Source of the DNA: Siphlonurus alternatus | Taxonomy: Eukaryota; Arthropoda; Insecta; Ephemeroptera; Siphlonuridae | Reading direction: 5' to 3' | Assembly (NCBI GenBank): GCA_949825025.1 | Contig: OX463787.1 | Location: 2,604,001 to 2,668,000 of the forward strand | DNA length: 64,000 nucleotides | Part shown: piece after piece, positions 30,203 through 39,382 of the stretch | Numbering within the stretch: position 1 is the stretch's first letter | Layout: each line of letters starts with the position of its first letter | Position numbers and translations under genes: made by a program | Notes under the pieces: generated by a model | The model's input: only the letters and a program-made list of their open reading frames with translations | Database searches by the model: none | What the model was told of the DNA's origin: nothing

Positions 30203-30440
30203 CTCTTTGGTGTAGTAGTTAGTACACTTGGCTCTAGTCAGAGAGGTCTCCGGTTCAAATCCTGAACACGGCAGACTTTTCGCGACTTGGGATGGGTGTG
30301 AATGGCTACTAGATGAAGAAGTTGGTAGGAGGAAGGCAGCTTACGTCTGTCTATACTCCGCTGGGGTGATTAAGACTGCAGAATGTTGTGCAAACAACAT
30401 ACGTGCCCCGCTAAGAAACGGTACTTAATTGTCTGGCATG
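30203..30440 (+). mobile_element. tRNA-derived SINE
   Basis: The first 70 bp resemble a tRNA: TGGTGTAGTAGTTAG fits an A box and GGTTCAAATCC at 30252-30262 is a perfect B box. A non-tRNA body of about 170 bp follows and ends near GGTACTTAATTGTCTGGCAT. The tRNA part cannot form a good cloverleaf acceptor stem with its downstream end, so I call a SINE rather than a tRNA gene. It sits in CDC7 intron 1, antisense to CDC7, some 30 bp from the acceptor. Confidence 0.65.
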
Positions 30441-30654
30441 CAGACTGTGTATTAGGAGCCCCAGAGAGCACTGTAAACAATGTTGAAAAACAAGTTCCAC
30501 CATTGGTAACCAACCACATAATTTTCTCTATGTTTTCAAACATTTAGTCTATGCTTTACTATTCCTCGGTCAGATTTCAGAAATTTACTCTCCCTCTAAA
30601 TGTGTCTCATGTGCAGTAACCTATAGGCCCAGGTCTTATCAAGAACTGTCTACA

Positions 30655-30911
30655 GGGAGGACGGAGTAACTTTTTGCCGCCAATGAGATACCATGTCAGA
30701 ATACTGATATGTCACTACGCTGACTTTTTAAGTGCATTTGATTGGCTACTGTTACTAGTAACAAAGGTACCAGTGTCAAAGGTGACGCTTTATAAGCCAG
30801 TCATACGCTGTCAAATCTTCGACGTCCCTAAATCCTCGAGCACGTGGCTTATTTGGTGGAATTTCCCAAAGGTTGACACAAATCAAGGTTTATTAATTTG
30901 ACGTCCTCCCA
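30655..30911. repeat. Possible non-palindromic MITE
   Basis: GGGAGGACG at the left and CGTCCTCCC at the right are 9-bp inverted ends around 240 bp of non-coding sequence in CDC7 intron 1. I found no second copy and no clear target duplication. Confidence 0.3.
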
Positions 30912-31927
30912 TTCTACTGAGGTCTCCTAGCTCTGACGTTTCAATTCTCTAACATTGCCTGAGATCTGGACTGTTGGGGAGATTCTGATATCGAACGTAG
31001 GAATAGAAAAACACAGCTACATTCAGTAGAGGCCCGGCCAGTTCTGTTTGCTGCTGCACTCTTTTAAGTCTGTGAAGACCACTTTAGGGATTTTCTCGCT
31101 ACCACACTGATATGTGGTACTGAAAGGCATTGCAATAACCACTGATAAAACACTTTTTTTTTTTTTTAAATCTCTCCGGACTGCTTGTGTGTAAATAGAC
31201 GTAGTATATGCATAATTCATGTTCTAGGTTACAAAGAATTCCTACGTCACGACATATTTCACAAGAAAAATGATTAATTTAACAAGCAATAATGCAATGG
31301 GGATTAAGTTTATCATAAAATAGTATTTACACTTGCATGGCAGCTAATCAAAGCTTTAGAATACCAAGATTTTTAAAATCTTTGACCACAGAGCCTTTAC
31401 GGCTCAAAGCACCTGTAGGTTTCATATACAAGTTTCACAAATATTTGTAAATTAAATGCAATTTGAGAATATGCAGATGGATTATTAGATTGTTTTTCAT
31501 GAATTATAAGCATTAATTAAAGAGAAAAGCTGAAAATATTAAAGAAATTTGGACTTGGAACAAAAGTGGGAAATATAGCTGCTGATGCTTAGAACAAAGA
31601 TATGGAGCAATCACAGGTTTTAATTACGAATATTACAATGCTTTACCTGAATTACAGTTATTAAGATATTAATTTAATAGCAAAAATTATAAACTTTGCA
31701 TTAAATATACCATAATGCAGAACAAATTCATGATGAAAATTGGCTACTAAAATTTTCATATTAGCAAGGCATATTTTAAATCACTGTATTTCTTAAAATA
31801 TTAAATATTTTTCTTTAAAAATACAATATTTGTGTTTAAAATACATTTAAATATATCCACATTAGTTAAAATCATAATTACCATTCCAAAATTAGCCAAA
31901 ATTTCGCTAAAACCAAGAGTGACTCAC

Positions 31928-32045
31928 CAGTTAACACGTAACACGCCTTCTTCCCGCGTTTTAGGAGGACGCCATTTTCCCGCCAGCGCCAAACGTTTCC
32001 TGCGTTGCTTTTGTTTTTTCTTGGCGCGCTTTTAAAACTCGCGTT
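31928..32045 (-). promoter_or_regulatory. CDC7 promoter and 5' UTR exon with E2F-like sites
   Basis: A GC-rich island in AT-rich surroundings. On the minus strand it contains GGCGGGAAAA (plus-strand 31975-31984, a canonical E2F site), AAACGCGGGAAG (around 31950-31961) and GCGCGCCAAG and TTTGGCGC elements, plus AAAATGGCG (YY1-like). A splice donor AACTG|GTGAGTC ends a non-coding exon at 31928, which would join the acceptor TTTCAG before 30174. CDC7 is a known E2F target in other animals. The exact transcription start is not visible. Confidence 0.7.
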
Positions 32046-32181
32046 GGCGTTGATTTTTTTTTTCCATAAATCAAAACGAGAAATCTTTGTTTTATTAAGT
32101 TTTAATTTAATTATTAGTTAAAAATGTAATCAATTGGAGTTTTCAAGGATATATTGCTCAGAAAACCTCTCTATTAACCAA

Positions 32182-32185
32182 TATC
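32182..32185. repeat. Target site duplication (left)
   Basis: TATC precedes the LTR at 32186 and is repeated at 38085-38088, directly after the second LTR. Confidence 0.75.
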
Positions 32186-33559
32186 TGAAACGGACCCTAA
32201 CTTCCTCCCCTCGTCGTAACTGATAGATGGGCCTCAAGTTGTCTAGGGGGCGAGAGGAGGAGAGCGTGGGTGGGTTCCCAATCTGGCAATTACTTTACCA
32301 CTAGCTTAAATTCAACCAAGCGCACTTCTTCTTATTATCTTTATATTATTTTATATATAGGAATGGGTGCATATTATAAATTAAAAGATTATAATTTAAT
32401 CAACAAACACTGACTCTATTTTATTGCATGTAAAACAAATAAACTGAGAAAAATACACTATTGACAATATTAATATTATTATGATTTTATACTGTAGCTT
32501 AATTTAATAATTATGATAGAAGACAAATGTGATATAATTAATACTTAATTGAAAGGACGTTGAATAATCTTGAAGTAAATCACGTAGCAGAAACACAATG
32601 AAGATCTAAACAGACAGCACCCGATTCTACCAGGTGATTTTGCTGATTACCAGCGGGTGGATAAGCAACAAACGCCACCTGTAGACAGAACTATGAAATT
32701 CACCGAACAAAGGAATGTGAGCCGTCGCGGGACCAGCAGCGTGGCGCCGCAGTGAATCAACCGCAAGGACTGACTTGACATTTTTGGGCACGAGCTTTTA
32801 TAACCTCGGTGCCCTCGGTCAGCTGTGTCTATTGTTTACCTGGAATTTTAGTGTTGCCACCTTTTGAGTATTATTGCTGTTATGTCACTTCCCTAGTTTT
32901 GTGGAAAATTCTTCACACTTTCAATAAATCAATATTGACGTTAAATAATAGAAAACATAATAAATTGCATATGACAAATTAGACAATACTATTATGCAGC
33001 TTTTTTACATAATTAGGTAAGCAAATTGTATGAATTACGGCTCGTTTTGCGAGCCGGCAATATACGATTTTACATTATTTATATTTACAAGAAAAACAAC
33101 TTTTATGATTAACAGTATACTTCTATGCACACTTGAAATAATTATTTATAAAAATATATTAACTGTTTTACATGAAACGAAAAATTAACGATGAACTGTT
33201 ATTTAATATGCACTGGTATGCATAGGAGGGAAGTTTAGTAAATATGAGATTGCACGACAAATATACGTAATAATGAGCTCATATATCATTTAAAAGAAAG
33301 TAAATAAAATTTACTATGAACAGTGCTAATAGGTTTAGTTGGGGAATTTTTACTTTTGTTGTAATAATAAATTAAAGAAAATATTTTGTTTACGTTCACA
33401 ATATATGCATAGATTTGGCGGGAACAGGACAGCTGTTTATTTAATATGGTTGGTACCTCCCAATATTTATTGGGTGCACCAAAAATTTAAAAGCAAATTG
33501 AGAAGGTTAAAACTGAAGTAAAGCATTATAATTAAGACATAAAAAGTAGGGAAGTTACA
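32186..33559 (-). repeat. 3' LTR (element orientation)
   Basis: Length 1374 bp, starting TGAAACGGACCC on the plus strand and ending GAAGTTACA. No difference from 36711-38084 was seen on reading. Its outer edge is about 140 bp from the E2F-site cluster of CDC7. Confidence 0.95.
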
Positions 33560-33562
33560 TTA

Positions 33563-33570
33563 CCCCCTTT
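33563..33570 (-). promoter_or_regulatory. Polypurine tract
   Basis: AAAGGGGG on the minus strand, followed by TAA and then the LTR end TGTAAC. This is the expected place for the primer of plus-strand synthesis. Confidence 0.7.
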
Positions 33571-33959
33571 GTAAATTTGGAAATACTATTTTGAAATTTA
33601 CAACAAAGAGTAACACTCTACTTTTTATGACAACTGAAAAATAAACACAATGAACAATTATCATATTAAACAAATTAGATCCAAGCTTGATTTACCATGC
33701 TTCTGCCCTTTCTGTAAGTGTTGATTGGGAACATCTTGGACTGCAAGCTGAAGTAATATCCGTAGCCCGTAGCTCATTGAACGTTGCAGCCATCATGGCA
33801 TTTGATGCTTAGGCTGATCTGAAGACTAGGGGAACATTGAAGCCATCTTGGCATGTGATGCTTAGGCTTACTGGTACATGAATGGGGTTGGGGCATGATA
33901 TGGCATAATTTATTTGTTTAGGTAACTGTGGGTGATGATGATGGGGGGAGCTTTGCTTA
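33571..33959 (-). other. Untranslated tail of the LTR element
   Basis: Between the stop of the -1 frame and the polypurine tract no open frame or pol-like motif is visible. It holds two similar stretches with GCCATCATGGCATTTGATGC and GCCATCTTGGCATGTGATGC and is otherwise unremarkable. Confidence 0.6.
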
Positions 33960-34376
33960 TCACTGAACTAGGACAGCGCAGTTCGTGAACAGAAGCTCAT
34001 TGGGGGGAGTTGACTTGTTTTTAAGTCTTCCCTTTTTCTTCTTGGTGAAAAGAGGAGCTGTTGTTTGGTTTCTCCCCCTCACTACTGAAGAATTATCTTT
34101 TTGTCGTGGTCGATTTTGGGGTGACATGGTTGCTAGTAAATTATAGTCGGGTTCAGATTTTGAAGAGCCACGTTGCAGTGGGTTGTTGTGCTGCACTGGC
34201 GGGGTTTTAATAGGTATTGTAAGGTTAGGTATGGCAGGGCATGATGATGAGTTTGCTTCCCTTAACCTTTTCCTTTGTCTCTTCCAAAATCTTTTCCTTT
34301 TTCTGTTGCGTCTTTTTGTCGCACAGCGTTCTTCACCCTCACGCTGACGTTTTGATTGCGTGAGGGTCTCTACACG
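33960..34376 (-). CDS. -1-frame basic extension of Gag (138 codons)
   Basis: The reading frame entered after a -1 slip at the Gag terminus is open from 34376 to the stop at 33960. The first part is extremely basic: between about residues 9 and 42 roughly half the residues are Arg or Lys, in clusters such as TKRRNRKRKRFWKRQRKRLR. A second cluster (TKKKKGRLKNK) lies near the C-terminus, and the middle is proline/serine-rich. It has no protease or RT motif, no CCHC zinc knuckle and no good start codon of its own. I infer a nucleic-acid-binding or nuclear-targeting tail fused to a fraction of Gag. It might also be the eroded start of a lost pol, but an open frame of this length and composition argues for use. 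Confidence 0.6.
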   Translation of the reverse strand, partial: RVETLTQSKRQREGEERCATKRRNRKRKRFWKRQRKRLREANSSSCPAIPNLTIPIKTPPVQHNNPLQRGSSKSEPDYNLLATMSPQNRPRQKDNSSVVRGRNQTTAPLFTKKKKGRLKNKSTPPNELLFTNCAVLVQ

Positions 34377-34382
34377 TTTTTT
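34335..34382 (-). promoter_or_regulatory. Predicted -1 ribosomal frameshift signal
   Basis: On the minus strand the Gag codons CCA AAA AAC GTG TAG contain the heptamer A AAA AAC (34382-34376) in the correct phase (X XXY YYZ). After 8 nt comes ACCCTCACGC (34367-34358), a 13-nt loop, and its perfect complement GCGTGAGGGT (34344-34335), a 10-bp stem. Heptamer type, phase, spacer length and stem all match known retroviral and retrotransposon frameshift sites. The 0-frame stop lies in the spacer. Confidence 0.85.
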
Positions 34383-36550
34383 GGCTCCTGCTGGGGGGTA
34401 ATTTGAGGTCGTTGATTATTTGAATCTCGACCCCCTGTCTCCCGCTTTGCAGTAGGTTGACGGGTGTCATCGAGAAAGGTGGGCGTTGAGGTGCGTGACG
34501 CTGGGGATGGGGTTCCTGCTACCTCAGTACTTGTACTGTATGGCTCCGCCGAGTAGCTGGCAAAAGGGAGGGTGTGAGACATTCGTTGTTGCAAAATTAA
34601 ATCTTGGATGTCGCGTGCATCTCTGGCGAGCTCGTACAAACTATGGTAAGTTCGTCCGTGAGTATAGTAATAATACTCGGGTAACATTTGGGTTAACACT
34701 CGATGTACTTTCTCAGACTCTGTTACTGGTATATTAAGACGTCTGAAAAATGCTGCGATTACTGTGATAAATTCTGGGAGCGTCTCTCCAGGGAGTTGAA
34801 TTCTTTCGTCGAGTTGTTTCCACAGTAGCTCCTGGTAATTTGGCTCGGCAAATTCACGCATAAATTCACCTATAAAAACGTCCCAGTTGTAGAATCCGCC
34901 ATGCAAATTCCACCAACAATTAGCATCACCCTTTAATGCTGATGGCATCTCAGAGATAAGTATGGCTTGAGGAACATAGGTGCTAGAACGAGCGTATAGT
35001 TCGAATGCACTGATAAATTCGGTTGGGGTGAGTTTATCTCTGCGGCCACTATATGTAGGCAACGGTAAGCGGAGACTTGGCATTTGCTGTGGTACCTGCC
35101 GTGATGTGGGCGCAGGGAATGTTTGGGGGTAGGTTTGGTAAGTAGGGGGTTGAACAACACATGCGGAAATACGCGGCTGGTAGCCTGATCCCTGCATTTG
35201 GTTGTTGAAAGGTGGGGGAGGAATGGCGCCTGACGCTGACTGAGCCAGCGGGCGTCCTTTTCCTCGTTGGTTAAATTGATTAAAATTTGCACCGAACTGA
35301 TATGTTTCACTTGTTTGAAGAGGTGGCATTATTTTTGACTGAGACTGTACTTGCAGCACTGTTTGATTTAACCCCCTGGTCTCGACTTCCAATGCAGCTG
35401 AGGTAAAATCATATGGTCGCTCAATTAAATTATCACAACGTACTGCTGAAGGAGACCGGAAGGGTTGATGAGACAGGGGTTGGAAGGGTGTTAAGGTATT
35501 ACTGTTACGATACTGTAAGTTCAGGGGTGGGGGGTGGTGATTGTTTTCGGTTGGAGAGTTAAATCGATTTGCTTGTTGTGAAGAAACAGGCGAATAATAA
35601 TTATTTTGATTGTTATCAGTCGGTGACGCTTTTGTAGTAGTCTTGTATAGTTGACTATGGGGGTGGTTAGGTGGGTGTTCAGGGTGTCGGGTTAGGTTGT
35701 GCCGCTCTTGGCTGGCATAGCCTTGTGTGAGAACTGGTTGAGTATCTTCATGTCTATATGCTAGAGTGAACTCGGTTTCCACAGTTCCCTCAATAGCATT
35801 TCGTGTCTTGAAATATTCTTGACGATAATTATAATTTTCACTGTCACATTGTTCTTCATTCACGGATTGCAAATTTAAATTAGCAAATCTGTCGTAAACT
35901 CGTTGACTTTGTAGGGGTTGGTAAGCAGCAGGGTTGTTTTGCAGAATGTCGATAGTTGAGGTGGTTGCTTGGTTTCCTCTCTCTCGATGTATCATTGCGC
36001 GATGCATTTCAGTATGCTCGAAGTGTAGGTTGTTCGTCGTGTAATGCGAACTGTCTCCAAATTCAGCTGGGTAAAGCACATATGGCGTCCTTGCTGATAG
36101 GTCACCAAAGTGCGTAGGAATCGCGTCAGGTCCGACATTGCGACCCCTACCGGCCTCCTCACGGGGCGGCCAACGGCTCGTTCTCCCACCCCCGCCCGCA
36201 CGCGGTTGTGAGAAAAGTCCGTGCTCCGCGGAGACTGACTGACCCTCTTGGCTTATCCACAAGCCCCGACTCATTTCCGATGAATCGTGATGACACACCC
36301 TACTCGGTGGCCTCAGAGGTTGCTCCGCGTGCCGTTGTGGGGCTTGACCCTCCAAGTCTTGCCCCCTGGGTACTTCTTGCTCCCCCGGGAAGGTTGAAGC
36401 ACCACTCTTTGTCGTCATCGCTGAAGGTTTTGTGAAACTCGTCTTGTCGACGCTGGGTCGAAAGTGGGAGGAGGAATAATGCCAGTATATGATAGCACCG
36501 ACAAAAACTACCCCCACATCAAAACAATTTCCACTTAACACTGCTTTCAC
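34370..36550 (-). CDS. gag: Retrotransposon Gag polyprotein
   Basis: The ORF has 726 codons with no interruption. Residues 1-45 include a hydrophobic stretch (VGVVFVGAIIYW). A second Met at 45 is an alternative start. Residues 45-490 are Gln/Asn/Pro/Ser-rich and probably disordered, with many PPPL/PPPF motifs. About 490-655 is the conserved capsid region (PLPTYSGRRDKLTPTEFISA, WDVFIGEFMREFA, LPEFITVIAAFFRRLN), typical of the retrotransposon gag domain. The C-terminus has no CCHC zinc knuckle, so RNA binding must come from elsewhere, perhaps from the basic -1-frame extension. The ORF ends two codons after the slippery heptamer. Gag would assemble particles that package the element's RNA. Confidence 0.88.
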   Translation of the reverse strand: MKAVLSGNCFDVGVVFVGAIIYWHYSSSHFRPSVDKTSFTKPSAMTTKSGASTFPGEQEVPRGQDLEGQAPQRHAEQPLRPPSRVCHHDSSEMSRGLWISQEGQSVSAEHGLFSQPRAGGGGRTSRWPPREEAGRGRNVGPDAIPTHFGDLSARTPYVLYPAEFGDSSHYTTNNLHFEHTEMHRAMIHRERGNQATTSTIDILQNNPAAYQPLQSQRVYDRFANLNLQSVNEEQCDSENYNYRQEYFKTRNAIEGTVETEFTLAYRHEDTQPVLTQGYASQERHNLTRHPEHPPNHPHSQLYKTTTKASPTDNNQNNYYSPVSSQQANRFNSPTENNHHPPPLNLQYRNSNTLTPFQPLSHQPFRSPSAVRCDNLIERPYDFTSAALEVETRGLNQTVLQVQSQSKIMPPLQTSETYQFGANFNQFNQRGKGRPLAQSASGAIPPPPFNNQMQGSGYQPRISACVVQPPTYQTYPQTFPAPTSRQVPQQMPSLRLPLPTYSGRRDKLTPTEFISAFELYARSSTYVPQAILISEMPSALKGDANCWWNLHGGFYNWDVFIGEFMREFAEPNYQELLWKQLDERIQLPGETLPEFITVIAAFFRRLNIPVTESEKVHRVLTQMLPEYYYYTHGRTYHSLYELARDARDIQDLILQQRMSHTLPFASYSAEPYSTSTEVAGTPSPASRTSTPTFLDDTRQPTAKRETGGRDSNNQRPQITPQQEPKNV

Positions 36551-36687
36551 TTATTGTGTTCACTTAACTTGGTATTGAGAAGATAATCGTACATGAAGTT
36601 TCGGCGTAACGCTACTGTACACTCTTTCGAGTGTAAATGACACGCTCGGGCGAGCAGACCTGCGTGCGAGCACGACAAGGTTACCCT

Positions 36688-36706
36688 AATCCCGGACAGG
36701 CCCCCA
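36688..36706 (-). promoter_or_regulatory. Primer binding site, tRNA-Pro-like
   Basis: On the minus strand TGGGGGCCTGTCCGGGATT starts 4 bp after the 5' LTR. Its complement ends in CCCCCA and, compared from memory with tRNA-Pro, agrees except for about two positions. The identification depends on that comparison. Confidence 0.65.
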
Positions 36707-36710
36707 AGGG

Positions 36711-38084
36711 TGAAACGGACCCTAACTTCCTCCCCTCGTCGTAACTGATAGATGGGCCTCAAGTTGTCTAGGGGGCGAGAGGAGGAGAGCGTGGGTGGGT
36801 TCCCAATCTGGCAATTACTTTACCACTAGCTTAAATTCAACCAAGCGCACTTCTTCTTATTATCTTTATATTATTTTATATATAGGAATGGGTGCATATT
36901 ATAAATTAAAAGATTATAATTTAATCAACAAACACTGACTCTATTTTATTGCATGTAAAACAAATAAACTGAGAAAAATACACTATTGACAATATTAATA
37001 TTATTATGATTTTATACTGTAGCTTAATTTAATAATTATGATAGAAGACAAATGTGATATAATTAATACTTAATTGAAAGGACGTTGAATAATCTTGAAG
37101 TAAATCACGTAGCAGAAACACAATGAAGATCTAAACAGACAGCACCCGATTCTACCAGGTGATTTTGCTGATTACCAGCGGGTGGATAAGCAACAAACGC
37201 CACCTGTAGACAGAACTATGAAATTCACCGAACAAAGGAATGTGAGCCGTCGCGGGACCAGCAGCGTGGCGCCGCAGTGAATCAACCGCAAGGACTGACT
37301 TGACATTTTTGGGCACGAGCTTTTATAACCTCGGTGCCCTCGGTCAGCTGTGTCTATTGTTTACCTGGAATTTTAGTGTTGCCACCTTTTGAGTATTATT
37401 GCTGTTATGTCACTTCCCTAGTTTTGTGGAAAATTCTTCACACTTTCAATAAATCAATATTGACGTTAAATAATAGAAAACATAATAAATTGCATATGAC
37501 AAATTAGACAATACTATTATGCAGCTTTTTTACATAATTAGGTAAGCAAATTGTATGAATTACGGCTCGTTTTGCGAGCCGGCAATATACGATTTTACAT
37601 TATTTATATTTACAAGAAAAACAACTTTTATGATTAACAGTATACTTCTATGCACACTTGAAATAATTATTTATAAAAATATATTAACTGTTTTACATGA
37701 AACGAAAAATTAACGATGAACTGTTATTTAATATGCACTGGTATGCATAGGAGGGAAGTTTAGTAAATATGAGATTGCACGACAAATATACGTAATAATG
37801 AGCTCATATATCATTTAAAAGAAAGTAAATAAAATTTACTATGAACAGTGCTAATAGGTTTAGTTGGGGAATTTTTACTTTTGTTGTAATAATAAATTAA
37901 AGAAAATATTTTGTTTACGTTCACAATATATGCATAGATTTGGCGGGAACAGGACAGCTGTTTATTTAATATGGTTGGTACCTCCCAATATTTATTGGGT
38001 GCACCAAAAATTTAAAAGCAAATTGAGAAGGTTAAAACTGAAGTAAAGCATTATAATTAAGACATAAAAAGTAGGGAAGTTACA
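36711..38084 (-). repeat. 5' LTR (element orientation)
   Basis: 1374 bp, with no difference from 32186-33559 seen on reading. In element orientation it starts TGTAACTTCCC and ends GGGTCCGTTTCA. It should hold the promoter for gag. A 60-codon open frame inside both LTRs has no support as a gene. Confidence 0.95.
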
Positions 38085-38088
38085 TATC
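38085..38088. repeat. Target site duplication (right)
   Basis: TATC, matching 32182-32185. Confidence 0.75.
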
Positions 38089-38320
38089 TTAATTAGCTAA
38101 AAGCTAATTATTATAACAATAAAAATAAAATTGTAAACTATCGCGCGCGCGCTGCATTAAATTAATATTATGAAATTTAATATATTTAATTAATATAATT
38201 AATTTTGGCATAACACGCGTGTACTGCATTCATGCATGCATGGTCACAATTTACAACAGTGAGTTAATTAGTTCTATTTTATTACAATTAAAGCGGAGTA
38301 TGCATATACATATCTATTAA

Positions 38321-38482
38321 CACTGGCGCGAATCCAAAATTTCCACAAAATTACAGCCCCCCCCCCCCTCCGAAATTTTGGATTTAACAAAGGCAATATA
38401 GGCATTTCCCCCACTCCAATTTTTGTAACATTGACCTTATGGAGGCAGCTCCCTTCGAATTTTTTTTCTGGATCCGCGCCTT
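38321..38482. mobile_element. Diverged hAT-type MITE
   Basis: The ends (CTGGCGCGAATCC on the left, CTGGATCCGCGCC on the right) and inner C/G homopolymers match the hAT MITE at 5579-5745. A target duplication is not clear. Confidence 0.6.
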
Positions 38483-39063
38483 AAAAGGAACATAATGCAT
38501 ATCTTTGGAGGAAAAAAAAAAAAAAAAAATGCGCGATTTACCTCATTTAACGACTAAAACCTATTTTTATTAAAAAAAACATTCCACCAGGGATTTAATT
38601 ATTTTTTCTTAACTTCTTTACACATTATATCTCTCGCAGGAGAAGGGGGGGGGGAACAATATATAAAGTCTGCAACATGTTAATTGCTTAATTATTAGAA
38701 TCTAGTTTGTAAGATTTAGTTCGTAAGCAAATAAACTTAATTGATATATTATGTAACACTACTGTATATAATTCTGGTCAGGGGTAGTAAGAAAACGCAT
38801 TTTTGCCTTACCCTCTCACCATATAAGTTGAATAAATAAATAACTCTCATTTTTCTCCCCCAGCTCTCTTATCTTATCACATGCAGGCTCAAATTTGTTT
38901 TAAAACGTCGCCAATTTCTCATGTTTTGAAGGTAAATCATATGATGGGGTAGTGCTGAGTAAACATTCTTCAGCTTTTAGCAACCTACACTTTTATTTAG
39001 TAAATTCAGTGGTTTAGTAAATTAATTGCAACTCAGTAACACCCCTCCTTTTTAGTTTACTAA

Positions 39064-39382
39064 TGGAGTATCGACCTCAATTTTTTTTATTGCAGAATTG
39101 GATAGAGGGTGAAAAGTTATGCTACCCTGATTTTTTTCAGATTTTTTAGAGCCCGGGAAGTATTTTTAAAAAATTATTGAAAGTCCTTTTTGTGACGTCA
39201 CGCGGCGGCAAGTCATATCTTTTTCTTAGGGAGCGGCGTCTCGTGACGTCACAAAAAGAACTTTCAATAATTTTTTAAAAATAGTTCCCGGGCTCTAAAA
39301 AATCTGAAAAAAATCAGGATATAGCAGAACTTTGCACGCTCTATCCATTTCTGCAATAAAAAATTTTGAGGTCAATACTCTA
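39064..39382. mobile_element. Palindromic MITE, family A (copy 7)
   Basis: Ends TGGAGTATCGACCTCAA and TTGAGGTCAATACTCTA. Both arms carry GTGACGTCACG and the TTATTGCAGAA motif with its inverse. Confidence 0.85.

Larger units (their letters stand above)
32186..38084 (-). mobile_element. Gag-only LTR retrotransposon (non-autonomous), 5.9 kb
   Basis: A complete element on the minus strand. It has two 1374-bp LTRs that look identical, each running TG...CA as written on the plus strand, a 4-bp duplication (TATC), a tRNA-Pro-like primer binding site 4 bp inside the 5' LTR, and a polypurine tract next to the 3' LTR. The internal region (3.15 kb) encodes one intact 726-codon Gag and a short -1-frame extension. 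There is no protease, reverse transcriptase, RNase H or integrase, and only 0.4 kb remains between the extension's stop and the 3' LTR. It must therefore rely on enzymes from another element. The capsid-like Gag, duplication size and structure suggest the Ty3/gypsy side. Apparently identical LTRs imply a recent insertion. It lies directly upstream of the CDC7 promoter in the same orientation. Confidence 0.9.

Noticed and set aside
30203..30275. Possible tRNA gene
   Set aside because: A and B boxes are good, but the acceptor stem does not pair well and the sequence continues as a SINE body.
33339..33521. 60-codon frame present in both LTRs (also 37864-38046)
   Set aside because: It is antisense to the element and identical in the two copies only because the LTRs are identical.
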